Positions 1 through 8,387 of a stretch of DNA of 64,000 bases are shown here, in pieces (within the stretch, counting starts at the first letter, position 1; the number at the start of each line of letters is the position of its first letter). The DNA comes from Pseudomonas fluorescens (GTDB lineage: Bacteria > Pseudomonadota > Gammaproteobacteria > Pseudomonadales > Pseudomonadaceae). The notes under the pieces were generated by a model. It was not told the DNA's origin, searched no databases, and worked only from the letters and a program-made list of their open reading frames with translations. Made by a program: the position numbers and the translations under genes. The DNA lies in assembly GCF_002022275.1 (NCBI RefSeq), contig NZ_MSDF01000012.1:1-64000 (forward strand), in the 5' to 3' direction.

Positions 1-766
1 GCGCCAGCGGCGTGCGCAGTTCGTGGGCGGCGTCGGCGATGAAGCGGCGTTCGCGCTCCAGCAGGTTGTCCATCTGCACCAACAACCGATTGATCGCGGT
101 TTGCATCGGTTCCAGGTCGGTGGGCAGTGGCTTGAGGTGCAGAGGTTGCAGGGTGTCGGTGTTGCGCCCACGGATGGACAGCACCATGGCGCGCAGGGGT
201 GTGAGGCCCCAGCCGATGGTCAGCCAGATCAGTACGGCCAGCAGTGGTACGCCGATCAGGCTCGGCCAGAGGGTGTGGCGCACGATGCGTTCGATGAGGT
301 CCTGGCGGATGTCGTCGCGCTCTCCCACCCAAATCAACAGCCCCTGTTGCGGGTCGGCCAGCAAAAAAGCGCACCAGTCGTTGCCGTTGTCCATCAGGTC
401 GTGTGAGCCGAGGGTGGCAGGCGGCGCGGCGAGCACCGGGGCTTCGGCGGAGCGCATCAATAACTCACCGTCACTGCGCCATACCTGAAAGGTCAGGCGG
501 GTTTCGTACGGGTGGGCCACACCCTCCTCGCCGACGCGGCTCATGGCATGGTCGAACGCCTCATACAGCCGCGACCAATCCGCGTCACCGGGGTCGCGCT
601 GGCGCAGCACGCCTTGCAGCAGGCGGGCGCTTTGGGCGAGTTGGGCGTCGTAGACTTCTGCGATTTCGTGGTGGCTGTCGCGCAGCACCAGCCAGGTGAT
701 GAGGGCGTCACCGAGCAGGATCAGCACCAGCACGGGAATAAGGATGCGCGCACGCACCGAATTCAT
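1..766 (-). CDS. Sensor histidine kinase, QseC/TctE-like (3' end cut by window edge)
   Basis: Membrane sensor of a two-component system. The 255 visible residues show a first membrane helix at about 8-28 and a periplasmic domain of about 140 residues with the pattern LTFQVWRSDGELLMRS, typical of the 2CSK_N domain of QseC/TctE/PcoS kinases. A second helix follows at about 168-190, then a HAMP-like linker and the start of the H-box, HELRTPLA, with the phospho-acceptor His at 248. The ATPase domain lies outside the window. The ATG overlaps the TGA of the response regulator by 4 bases (ATGA), so the two are translationally coupled. The stimulus cannot be read from the sequence. Confidence 0.93.
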   Translation of the reverse strand, partial: MNSVRARILIPVLVLILLGDALITWLVLRDSHHEIAEVYDAQLAQSARLLQGVLRQRDPGDADWSRLYEAFDHAMSRVGEEGVAHPYETRLTFQVWRSDGELLMRSAEAPVLAAPPATLGSHDLMDNGNDWCAFLLADPQQGLLIWVGERDDIRQDLIERIVRHTLWPSLIGVPLLAVLIWLTIGWGLTPLRAMVLSIRGRNTDTLQPLHLKPLPTDLEPMQTAINRLLVQMDNLLERERRFIADAAHELRTPLA

Positions 767-1425
767 GGTTCAAGTACCAGCACGTAGCCAACGCCGCGCA
801 CGGTGCGAATCAGCTCTGTGGATAACTTCTTGCGCAGGTTATGAATCAACACCTCCAACGTGTTGCTCTCCACCCGGTCTTGCCACCCATACAGGGCGCG
901 GGACAGGCGCTCGCGGGTCACGACTTTGCCGGGGCGCACTATCAGTTGGTGCAGCAGTTGGTATTCCATCGGAGTGACGACGATGTCTTCCTCTTGATAG
1001 CGCACTTGCTGGGTGGCCGGGTCGAGGCTGATGCCAGCGTGTTCGAGCATCGGTTGCGCTCGGCCCTGGCTGCGGCGCAACAGGGCGCGCACGCGGGCTT
1101 TGAGTTCTTCGACGTCGAAGGGTTTGATCAGGTAGTCGTCGGCGCCAGCGTCTAGGCCGGCGATGCGTGCAGCGGTGCCGTCGCGGGCGGTGAGGATCAG
1201 CACCGGCAAGTCGTGTTGCTCGGCGCGCAGTTGCTGCAACAGGTCGAGGCCGTCGAGGCGTGGCAGGCCGAGGTCGAGCAGTAACAAATCGAAGCTTTCG
1301 GTGCGCAGGGCGTGCAAGGCGCTGAGGCCATCTTGCAGCCAATCCAGCGTGTAGCCTTCGGCGCCCAATGCCACGCGAATGCCCTGGCCGAGGGCGCGGT
1401 CATCTTCGACGAGGAGTAGGCGCAT
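763..1425 (-). CDS. OmpR/PhoB-family response regulator
   Basis: DNA-binding response regulator of 220 residues, partner of the overlapping sensor kinase. The receiver domain (about 1-115) has the acidic pocket VEDD at 6-9, phospho-acceptor Asp51 (LLLLDLGLP) and the conserved Lys in IKPFD. The C-terminal winged helix contains VVTRERLSRALYGW and NTLEVLIHNLRKKL, typical of OmpR proteins. I place the start at the ATG before RLLLVEDD; an upstream extension to 1509 adds residues unlike any receiver domain. The divergent PepSY/cytochrome operon and the direct repeat at 1510-1529 suggest it regulates that operon and possibly itself. Confidence 0.93.
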   Translation of the reverse strand: MRLLLVEDDRALGQGIRVALGAEGYTLDWLQDGLSALHALRTESFDLLLLDLGLPRLDGLDLLQQLRAEQHDLPVLILTARDGTAARIAGLDAGADDYLIKPFDVEELKARVRALLRRSQGRAQPMLEHAGISLDPATQQVRYQEEDIVVTPMEYQLLHQLIVRPGKVVTRERLSRALYGWQDRVESNTLEVLIHNLRKKLSTELIRTVRGVGYVLVLEP

Positions 1426-1509
1426 AGAGATATCTCTGTGGGAAACGGCGGCATCATGCAGGGTTCCCGCGTCGATTATTCCGGGAAAGATGTTACGGCG
1501 CGTTGCCAA

Positions 1510-1529
1510 CTAAGGTTGCGCTAAGGTTG
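1510..1529. promoter_or_regulatory. Direct repeat CTAAGGTTG x2, candidate response-regulator site
   Basis: Two perfect 9-base half-sites, at 1510-1518 and 1521-1529, repeat with an 11-base period. One helical turn between direct half-sites is how OmpR/PmrA-type regulators bind DNA. The repeat lies between the divergent response regulator and PepSY genes, 44 bases before the PepSY start. Binding by the regulator at 763-1425 is inferred. Confidence 0.5.
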
Positions 1530-1572
1530 GTTTTGCACTGTGAAATCTCCCACACCTGCTGAGAGCTTTTCC

Positions 1573-1839
1573 ATGCGCAAAATTCTCCTGCTGTCTCTGC
1601 TTATCGCCAGCCCAATGGCCCTCGCCGGCCCGCAGTGCACCACCGCCGAGCGCTCGCAATGGCAGGACGAAAAAGCTTTTCAGGACAAGCTCAAGGGCGA
1701 CGGTTACACGATCAGCAAGTTCAAGGTCACCGACGGCAACTGCTACGAGATCTACGGTTTCGACAAGGACAAGCGCAAGGTCGAGATCTACCACGACCCG
1801 GTCACCGGCAAAGCCGTGAAGACCGAGATCAAGGGCTGA
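1573..1839 (+). CDS. Periplasmic PepSY-domain protein
   Basis: Secreted 88-residue protein. Residues 1-18 form a signal peptide (MRKILLLSLLIASPMALA, cleavage after ALA). The mature part is one small PepSY-like unit ending YEIYGFDKDKRKVEIYHDP, the usual hairpin of this fold; two Cys residues could pair. Such proteins often sit with two-component systems and cytochrome b561 genes in Proteobacteria, and no enzymatic role is established. Its stop overlaps the next start (TGATG), indicating an operon with the cytochrome. The ATG before RKILL is the only start that leaves an intact signal peptide. Confidence 0.85.
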   Translation: MRKILLLSLLIASPMALAGPQCTTAERSQWQDEKAFQDKLKGDGYTISKFKVTDGNCYEIYGFDKDKRKVEIYHDPVTGKAVKTEIKG

Positions 1840-2384
1840 TGCCAGGCGACTCCCTGCGCCTGTGGGACCCGCTGATTCGCCTGTTTCATCTGTCGATCGC
1901 CGGGGTCTTTGTCGCCAATTACTTCTTTAACGAAACCGGCGGCGACTGGCATGTCTGGCTGGGTTACTACGCCATGGCCTGGCTGCTGGTACGCGCGGTG
2001 TGGGGATTTGTCGGGCCGCGCAGCGCGCGTTGGTCGGATTTCTGGCCATCGCCTGCGCGGCTCAGCGCTCATGTGCGTAGGCTGGTCACCGGGCGAGCGC
2101 TGCATCGCCTGGGCCATTCGCCCCTTGGCGCGCTGGTGATGCTGTTGATGATGTCGGCGCTGCTGACCCTCGGCATCAGCGGCTTCCTGATGCAGGAAGT
2201 CGACGCTTTATGGGGCGCGGATTGGCCGCTGCAACTCCACGAGACCGCCGCCAATGTGCTGCTGGGCCTGGTGAGTGTGCATGTGCTGGCAGCGGTGTTT
2301 GAAAGTATTCAGGTGAAGGACAACCTGCCGTTATCCATGCTCACCGGTCGCAGGAAGCGCCTGCCGGATGAACGTGCGCAGTAA
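1839..2384 (+). CDS. Cytochrome b561-family membrane protein
   Basis: Inner-membrane di-heme cytochrome b of 181 residues. Four hydrophobic segments are visible at about 15-30, 42-58, 93-115 and 135-155. Likely heme ligands are the His residues in RLFHLSIAG, GDWHVWLGYY, LQLHETAANV and VSVHVLAAV. The start WDPLIRLFHL is the usual beginning of small Ni/Fe-hydrogenase-type cytochrome b subunits. The gene overlaps the PepSY gene by one base. It probably moves electrons between quinol and a periplasmic partner, but the partner is not evident here. Confidence 0.88.
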   Translation: MPGDSLRLWDPLIRLFHLSIAGVFVANYFFNETGGDWHVWLGYYAMAWLLVRAVWGFVGPRSARWSDFWPSPARLSAHVRRLVTGRALHRLGHSPLGALVMLLMMSALLTLGISGFLMQEVDALWGADWPLQLHETAANVLLGLVSVHVLAAVFESIQVKDNLPLSMLTGRRKRLPDERAQ

Positions 2385-2407
2385 TCCTTTTCCCTGACAG
2401 GTTCCTT

Positions 2408-3676
2408 ATGCGCCCCGCCCTATTGATCATCAGCTTGCTCGGCGTTTTTGTTGCCGCATGGCTGAGCCATCCGCCCCACGTGCTGGCGCCGTTTGCCCAG
2501 GCAAGCCCGAACACCTCAAAGGTGGCCACGGCGCCGGAATACACCAGCCGTTTTGTGTCCTCGAAGTTCACTGATTTTGTGCACTCGTCTTCCGTCACCG
2601 CGCTGCCCGGCGGCGACCTGATGGCGGTGTGGTTTGCCGGCTCCCGCGAAGGCGCGGCCGACGTGCAGGTGCGCACCGCACGGTTTGATGCGCGCACCCG
2701 CGAATGGGGCGCCGAACAGGTGTTGGCGACCCGCGAAAGCACGCGTGATGGCACCGGGCGCTATATCCGCAAGCTGGGCAACCCGGTGATTGCCCTGGGC
2801 CCGGATAAACGCCTGTGGATGTTTTATGTGTCGGTGTCGGTCGGCGGTTGGGCCGCCAGCGCGATCAATGTGATGGTGTCGGATGACCTCGGCGCGAACT
2901 GGTCGGCGCCGAGGCAATTGGTGACGTCGCCGTTCTTCAATGTCAGCACCCTGGTGCGCGCAGCGCCGGTGTTCCACGCCGACGGTTCCATCGGGCTACC
3001 GGTGTACCACGAGTTCATGGGCAAGTTTGCCGAGTACCTGTATTTGAGCGCCGACGGCGCGGTAATCGACAAATTCCGCATCAGCCGTGGCAAGCATTCC
3101 CTGCAACCAACCATAGTGCCGCTGGACGGCAACCGCGCCATCGCCATGTTGCGCTACGCCGGCGAGACCCATCACCGCGTCCTCGCCAGCCGCACTGAAG
3201 ACGCCGGGCAGACCTGGAGCGAGCCGTATCCGCTGGCGCCGTCCAACCCCAATTCGTCGCTGGCAGCGGTCGGCACCCAAGGAGACGGTTTGCTGGTGGC
3301 CTTGAACGACCTGCAAGACGGCCGCTTCAAGCTGAGCCTCTACGGCACCGACGCCAACATGAGCCAGTGGCACACCGTCGCGCAGCTGGACCAGTCGCCA
3401 GACCCGCTCGGCCAACCGTTCACCCCACAGGCTTATAAAGAAATCATCGGCGAAGGCTTCCGCGCGTCCAGCGGCGCCAAGCGCTTGCCGCTGGAGCAAC
3501 GCTTTCTCAGCAGCCTGGACTACCGCGTGTGCAAACCGCGTGGCTGCGAATTCGAATACGAGTACCCGTATTTCAGCCGCAGCCCGGACGGCATGTATCA
3601 CTTGGTGTACTCGTGGAATAACACCTTTATCAAACATGTCAGCTTCAACGAAGCCTGGCTGTCGGAGCGTTTGTGA
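2408..3676 (+). CDS. Sialidase/neuraminidase-like BNR-repeat protein
   Basis: Protein of 422 residues with an N-terminal hydrophobic segment (about 3-20), a signal peptide or anchor that places it outside the inner membrane. Two Asp-box motifs (S/T-x-D-x-G-x-x-W) are clear: SDDLGANW at 158-165 and TEDAGQTW at 263-270, as in six-bladed sialidase propellers. Its overall form matches the BNR_2 exo-sialidase family. The next gene overlaps it by one base, and the LtaS-like gene is just downstream, so it may act on a cell-envelope glycan. The true substrate is unknown; sialic acid cleavage should not be assumed. Confidence 0.8.
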   Translation: MRPALLIISLLGVFVAAWLSHPPHVLAPFAQASPNTSKVATAPEYTSRFVSSKFTDFVHSSSVTALPGGDLMAVWFAGSREGAADVQVRTARFDARTREWGAEQVLATRESTRDGTGRYIRKLGNPVIALGPDKRLWMFYVSVSVGGWAASAINVMVSDDLGANWSAPRQLVTSPFFNVSTLVRAAPVFHADGSIGLPVYHEFMGKFAEYLYLSADGAVIDKFRISRGKHSLQPTIVPLDGNRAIAMLRYAGETHHRVLASRTEDAGQTWSEPYPLAPSNPNSSLAAVGTQGDGLLVALNDLQDGRFKLSLYGTDANMSQWHTVAQLDQSPDPLGQPFTPQAYKEIIGEGFRASSGAKRLPLEQRFLSSLDYRVCKPRGCEFEYEYPYFSRSPDGMYHLVYSWNNTFIKHVSFNEAWLSERL

Positions 3677-4287
3677 TGATGTCGTTATGGCAGGCCCATT
3701 TGAGTTTTGTGTTGCTGGGGTTTGTGCTTCTAAGCCTGCTTCCTTTTACCGCGCGCTGGCGGCCGTGGTTGTTGCCGATGCTGGTGGTGCTGGGTGTCAT
3801 CCCGGTGAACGGGCTGTCGTTGGCGGCGTACGTGCGCAGTTTTACCGATGATTTGGCGATCAGCACGTTGGTGTTGTTGGCGTGGGTGACGTTGAGTCGG
3901 TTGGGCGTAGTGCAGCCACTTGAGCGACCGCATCGGGTGCAGATGTTGGCGCTGTTTGGCGTGCTGTGCCTGGTGTTGTACCCGGCGACGTTAGGGCTGA
4001 CGTATTTCGATCCTTACCGGTGGGGGTTTAACCCTCGGCCGATGATTGTGCTGATGGCGGCCGTCGCCTTGATGGCGTTGTGGCTGCGTAATGGGTTGGT
4101 GGTGTGGATGTTGGCGGTGGGCACTTTGGCCTTTGCGCTGCGGTTAAAGGCGTCGGAAAACTATTGGGACTACCTAGTAGATCCGCTCTTGGCGATCTAC
4201 TGCGTAGTCGCTGGATTAATGCAATTCAAATTGTGGGAGCGGGCGTGCTCGCGAATGCGCAGTGTCAGGCAACACATCTGGCACTGA
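3676..4287 (+). CDS. Polytopic membrane protein of unknown function
   Basis: About 203 residues with some six hydrophobic helices (from about residue 5, and around 32, 58, 90, 118 and 135). The ATG overlaps the TGA of the sialidase-like gene (TGATG), so both are translated from one message. I do not recognise a family. The last 18 residues (about 186-203, LWERACSRMR onwards) are encoded by the left half of a degenerate REP element, so the C-terminus looks like a recent extension by readthrough into the repeat. A partner role with the flanking sialidase-like and phosphoglycerol-transferase genes is inferred only from operon structure. Confidence 0.72.
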   Translation: MMSLWQAHLSFVLLGFVLLSLLPFTARWRPWLLPMLVVLGVIPVNGLSLAAYVRSFTDDLAISTLVLLAWVTLSRLGVVQPLERPHRVQMLALFGVLCLVLYPATLGLTYFDPYRWGFNPRPMIVLMAAVALMALWLRNGLVVWMLAVGTLAFALRLKASENYWDYLVDPLLAIYCVVAGLMQFKLWERACSRMRSVRQHIWH

Positions 4288-4333
4288 TATACCGCTATCG
4301 CAGGCAAGTCGAATCGTCGCACCGCAGCTCCCA
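4232..4333. repeat. Degenerate REPIN (REP pair)
   Basis: Starts TGTGGGAGCGGGCGTGC and ends GCAGCTCCCA in inverted orientation, with a diverged centre containing CTATCGCAGGCAAG. Its left half is translated as the tail of the upstream membrane protein. Confidence 0.7.
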
Positions 4334-4375
4334 GATGGGTCTTGTGGTGTTTTTAAGATTGAATAGAGGTCAACA

Positions 4376-6397
4376 ATGAGTGTGTTGCAATCACGCCGCC
4401 TGCGCTATGGCGTGGGCGCGATCGGGTTGGTGTTTGCGCTGCTGGCCGCGCTGCGGCTGGTATTTGTACTGGCGTTTTCCGGTCTGCCCCTGAACACCCC
4501 GGCACTGCTGGAAACCGTCGGCATCGGCCTGCGCTTCGACCTGCGTCTGGCCGTGTTGCTGCTGTTGCCGCTGGCCGTGCTGGCCTGGCTGCCGCGCTGG
4601 AACCTCACCACCCTGCCCGCCCTGCGCTGGCTGGCGCGCGGTTATCTGGTGATTGCACTGGCCGTGGTCGGCTTGGTGTACATCCTCGACTTCGGCCACT
4701 ACGCCTACCTCGGTGTGCGCATCAACGCGACGGTGCTGCGTTACCTGCAAGACGCGCAGATTTCTCAACAGATGGTGTGGGAAACCTACCCGGTGCTGTG
4801 GATAACCGCCTGCTGGCTGGCGGCAGTGGCGTTGTGGGTGTGGGCGCTGGTCTGCCTGGAGCGACTGACCCTGGACCGCGAGCCCAAGGCCATCGGCAAA
4901 TTGGCAGTGACCTCTATCTCCGTCGCTGGCGTGGTCGTGGTGCTACTGGCCTTGCTCGGCCGCGTGGCCAATCTGAACCTGGAAAACCCGGTGCCTCTGC
5001 GCTGGAGCGATGCGTTTTTTTCCGGCAATAGCCAAGTCGCTGCCGTGGGCTTGAACCCGGTGCTGTTTTTGTACGACACCCTCAAGGTCGGCCAATCGCA
5101 ATACGATGAAGCCCAGGTGCGCACACTTTACCCACAGGTGGCCCAGTACTTGGGTGTCGACAAACCCGACGCCCAGCAACTGAATTTCGTACGCGAACAA
5201 GGGGTTCAGCCCTACAAGCTGGCCGGCGATCGCCCGCCCAACGTGGTCTTCGTGATGCTCGAATCCCTCGGCACCAGCGCCGTCGGGGCTTACGGCAACC
5301 CGCTGAACCCCACGCCAAACCTGGACAAACTCGCGACGCAAAGCCTGTTCTTCAAGCACTTCTACGTACCCGTCACCGGCACCGCGAAAACCGTGTGGGC
5401 GAGCATCACCGGCGTGCCGGACGTGACGCGCCAGGAAACCGCCACGCGCAACCCGCTGATCACGCGGCAACACACGCTGATCAACGCATTCGAGGATTAC
5501 CAGAAGTTCTACATGATCGGCGGCAACGCCGGTTGGGCGAACATCAACGCGCTGATTCGCCAGAGCATCGATGGCGTGCAGCTGTTTGACGAAAGTCACT
5601 GGCGCTCGCCACGGGTGGACGTGTGGGGCGTCTCCGACCTGGACCTGTTCAAGGAAGGCGACCAACTGTTGCGCGCCGTGCCCAAAGACCAGCCGTTTTT
5701 CGCTTACCTGCAAACGTCCGGCAACCACCGGCCGTTTACCATTCCCAAACTTAATGACGGCTTTCAGTTAAACAACGTGACACTGGAGCAAGCCCAGAAC
5801 GCCGGCTCGCGCAGTGTCGAGCAGTACAACGCCGTGCGCTTGCTGGACTTCAACATCGGCCGCCTGATGGAAATCGCCAAAGCGGGCGGTTGGTACGACA
5901 ACACTATTTTTGTGCTCTTCGGCGACCACAACACACGCATCAGCCAGATCCCGCACATGGCACCAGCGTTCGAGCAATTGGGCCTGGAAAGCAACAACGT
6001 GCCGCTGCTGATTCATGCACCGGGCCTTGCACCTCGGGTGATCGACGAAGCCGTGGGCCTTGCCGACTTGCTGCCCACCGTGGCCGGCATGGCGGGCATC
6101 CCGTTTACCAACGGCGCGATGGGCCGGGACATCCAGCAACCGGCGCCGGAAGGTGAGCGCGTGGTGCCGCTGGTGCTGCACGAAGGCACCTTCCCGATCA
6201 TCGGCGGCGTGACTCAGCATTTCCTCCTACAGATGCAGCACGACGGCAGCTCGCCAACGTTGCACGACCTGGCCTCGCAAACGCCTCGGGAGGATGTGGC
6301 CGAGCAGAATCCGCAGGAGTTCCAGCGCTTGCAAGGGCTGACACGCGGGCTGCATGAGAGTGCGCGGCTGATGCTGTTCAAGAACGTGCGCGAGTAA
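4376..6397 (+). CDS. LtaS-like phosphoglycerol transferase / sulfatase-fold membrane enzyme
   Basis: Inner-membrane protein of 673 residues. Helices lie at about 12-35, 55-75, 88-106, 138-162 and 175-195, followed by a periplasmic alkaline-phosphatase/sulfatase-fold domain from about 285. Metal-site and catalytic motifs are visible: VMLES (Glu296), GTAKTVWAS (nucleophile Thr near 336-339), and FGDH at 515-518 with a further His near HMAP. LtaS/OpgB-type enzymes transfer phosphoglycerol or phosphoethanolamine to glycans or lipid A. The acceptor here is unknown, perhaps a periplasmic glucan or surface glycan handled by the sialidase-like neighbour. The stop directly abuts the convergent cytochrome c gene. 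Confidence 0.87.
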   Translation: MSVLQSRRLRYGVGAIGLVFALLAALRLVFVLAFSGLPLNTPALLETVGIGLRFDLRLAVLLLLPLAVLAWLPRWNLTTLPALRWLARGYLVIALAVVGLVYILDFGHYAYLGVRINATVLRYLQDAQISQQMVWETYPVLWITACWLAAVALWVWALVCLERLTLDREPKAIGKLAVTSISVAGVVVVLLALLGRVANLNLENPVPLRWSDAFFSGNSQVAAVGLNPVLFLYDTLKVGQSQYDEAQVRTLYPQVAQYLGVDKPDAQQLNFVREQGVQPYKLAGDRPPNVVFVMLESLGTSAVGAYGNPLNPTPNLDKLATQSLFFKHFYVPVTGTAKTVWASITGVPDVTRQETATRNPLITRQHTLINAFEDYQKFYMIGGNAGWANINALIRQSIDGVQLFDESHWRSPRVDVWGVSDLDLFKEGDQLLRAVPKDQPFFAYLQTSGNHRPFTIPKLNDGFQLNNVTLEQAQNAGSRSVEQYNAVRLLDFNIGRLMEIAKAGGWYDNTIFVLFGDHNTRISQIPHMAPAFEQLGLESNNVPLLIHAPGLAPRVIDEAVGLADLLPTVAGMAGIPFTNGAMGRDIQQPAPEGERVVPLVLHEGTFPIIGGVTQHFLLQMQHDGSSPTLHDLASQTPREDVAEQNPQEFQRLQGLTRGLHESARLMLFKNVRE

Positions 6398-6772
6398 TCA
6401 TTTGGGCTGGAAGGTTTCGAGGTACGCGAGGATGTCCTGGATTTTGTCGGGGTCGCTGATGCCCCAGAAAATCATGCGCGTACCGCTGACAACTTTCTTC
6501 GGCGCCTCGATGTAGGCCGCCAGCTTGTCGCGGGTCCAGACCACGCCGGAGTTCTTCATCGCGTCGGAATATTGATAATCGGTGGTAGTCCCGGCAGGTC
6601 GCCCGATGATCCCATTGAGTTCCGGCCCGAACCCGCCGCGCGCGCCTTCGCCGATGCTGTGGCAGCCGCCGCAGGTTTTGCTGAAGAGTTTGCCGCCCGC
6701 CTCGGCATCGCCCGCCGCGAAGGCCGGGGCGGTGTTCAGGATCAGGGCAAGGGTCAACAAGGCGTACTTCAT
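6398..6772 (-). CDS. Small class I cytochrome c
   Basis: Periplasmic electron carrier of 124 residues. The signal peptide covers 1-20 (MKYALLTLALILNTAPAFAA). The heme-binding motif CGGCH lies near residues 35-39, and the distal Met is probably in SGTRMIFWGI. The GFGPELNGIIGR and YSDAMKNSGVVWT segments are typical of the cytochrome c2/c550 family. The start was chosen to give a clean signal peptide; 21 upstream in-frame residues do not fit. It converges on the LtaS-like gene with no gap. Confidence 0.92.
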   Translation of the reverse strand: MKYALLTLALILNTAPAFAAGDAEAGGKLFSKTCGGCHSIGEGARGGFGPELNGIIGRPAGTTTDYQYSDAMKNSGVVWTRDKLAAYIEAPKKVVSGTRMIFWGISDPDKIQDILAYLETFQPK

Positions 6773-6815
6773 GGAGGGCTCCACAGCGGGCAACGGTGAG
6801 CCGATTATGCCTGTA

Positions 6816-7700
6816 TCAGCCCCACTGCGCCGCACCCAGCAGCCGCGCTTGGCGGGATTGGGCGTCCCACCAGATCACACGCAACAGCGGCGCTTGCTGC
6901 GCGATCAAAATTGCCTGCACCGGGTCGCTTTCCACAAAGTGGGTACAGGCTAGTTGCAGGGTGGCACTGGCCTTGTGGGTGGCGACGTGTTCGGGTGTGT
7001 CGCTGTAGCGCGCCGTGTCGCGCATGATCAACAGCGTGTCGCCGTGGCCGTGGCGGTCGAGCCAGGCTTGCGTGCGGGCACGGTCCATTTCCGGGCGGCC
7101 GGTGATGATGGCTTTGACGGTGCCCAATGCCGGCAGCTGTTCAAACGGAGCCAACCGGTCACGTTGCAGCAGCGCGCCTTGCAGATCGGCGCTGTACTGC
7201 GCTTCGGGAATGTCTGGCAACAGGATGCCGTCGAGGTCGATGGCGTAGGCGTCGTACTCATGGTCCTGAGCCAGATCGCCGGTGCGTCCGCCACGGGTTT
7301 CCACCCAGTGGTCACGGTATGCGGCAGTGCGCGATTGGCGCTCCCAGGGAAATTGCAGGAAGTAGCCGCGCCCATCAATCCCGTAATCGGGCCGGGTGGC
7401 GCTGAGGTCGTCGAAGCCGGCAGTCAGAATTTTTACCCTCAGGCCCTGGCGCTGCAGGAAGCTGGAGCAGTCCTTGAGGGTATGCCCGGCACCGGCGATG
7501 TCTTCGCACAGCAGCACGTGGCTGCCGGGTGGCGGGATCGGGATGGATGAGTCCCAAGCCACGCTGCGGTCGGCGCGCTGGTAGCGCAAGAACGCCGGAG
7601 CCACGCCGGTGACGTGGGACACCATCAACGCCAGGGGCCCACCGCCGCGCAGGATGCCGATGACGCACGTGAACGCGTCGTCGAGCAACGCCGGTTGCAA
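6816..7700 (-). CDS. Phosphoribosyltransferase-HAD fusion, start uncertain (possible broken 5' end)
   Basis: Two-domain cytoplasmic protein. The N-terminal half is a type I phosphoribosyltransferase (CVIGILRGGGPLALMVSH, PRPP-loop-like CEDIAGAGHTLKD at about 65-77). The C-terminal half carries HAD hallmarks: IDLDG (Asp155, Asp157) and ITGRP at about 199-203. The PRPP loop starts C-E-D rather than the usual D-D/E-D. The only possible start in this reading frame near the domain is a TTG at 7700, without a clear ribosome site. Upstream, the same frame reads LNRPVLPIS, then TAA at 7728-7730, then EHLDRWIAS, which looks like a native N-terminus interrupted by a stop. Substrate unknown. Confidence 0.7.
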   Translation of the reverse strand: MQPALLDDAFTCVIGILRGGGPLALMVSHVTGVAPAFLRYQRADRSVAWDSSIPIPPPGSHVLLCEDIAGAGHTLKDCSSFLQRQGLRVKILTAGFDDLSATRPDYGIDGRGYFLQFPWERQSRTAAYRDHWVETRGGRTGDLAQDHEYDAYAIDLDGILLPDIPEAQYSADLQGALLQRDRLAPFEQLPALGTVKAIITGRPEMDRARTQAWLDRHGHGDTLLIMRDTARYSDTPEHVATHKASATLQLACTHFVESDPVQAILIAQQAPLLRVIWWDAQSRQARLLGAAQWG

Positions 7701-8009
7701 AGACGCAATCCAGCGGTCCAGGTGTTCTTAGGAAATGGGCAGTACGGGTCGGTTCAAAGGCGCAGTCTTTCAAGGAAGGTTCAGACAGTTCGGCACCGCT
7801 TGCAGGCACCCCTTTACGCACAACGCCTGGGAGTGGTGATTTATTCCTGATGAAACCCAAAGTTCCCGCCCCCTGAAAGCCCGGATTCCAGGGACAACAG
7901 CTTGCCAAACACGTCTATATGACCATCCATCGGCAAAAATTCGCGCTGCCGAAACTCTCGCAATCGCGCGCCACTCAACCTTACTGAACCCTGATGGTGG
8001 AGAAGGATC

Positions 8010-8387
8010 ATGGCTCAGCCATCGATTTTAGTATTGGAAGACGACGAGATCATTCGCTCGTTGATGGTGGATGTACTGGAAGAATTCGGGGCGCATGTCA
8101 CCTCTTTTCCCTCGGCAGATGAAGGGATGATCTTTCTGGAGCGGGCCGATGACCCGGTGGACTTGATTGTCACTGATATCCAGATGCCGGGTTTGCTCAA
8201 CGGCTATGACCTCAGTCGGGTGGTCGCCCATCGCTGGCCGTCGGTGCCAGTGGTACTGACGTCCGGCAATACCAAGCTGGCGGCGCAATTGGGCAGCAGT
8301 GTGCGGTTCCTGCCCAAGCCGTGGAGCACCGAACATTTGCTGGAGTGCGTGCAAACGGCACTGACTCAACAAGGGTCTTTGCACTGA
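8010..8387 (+). CDS. Single-domain response regulator (CheY-like)
   Basis: Receiver domain only, 125 residues. It shows the acidic triad LEDDE at 9-13, phospho-acceptor Asp56 (VTDIQMPG), the Thr/Ser switch in VVLTSGN and Lys near 108 in FLPKPWS. GAGAAGG precedes the ATG. It has no output domain, so it acts by protein contact or as a phosphate relay. It lies about 195 bases upstream of bphO-bphP in the same direction, and bacteriophytochrome kinases commonly pair with a CheY-like regulator (BphR), so it is a good candidate partner. That pairing is inferred from position. Confidence 0.92.
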   Translation: MAQPSILVLEDDEIIRSLMVDVLEEFGAHVTSFPSADEGMIFLERADDPVDLIVTDIQMPGLLNGYDLSRVVAHRWPSVPVVLTSGNTKLAAQLGSSVRFLPKPWSTEHLLECVQTALTQQGSLH

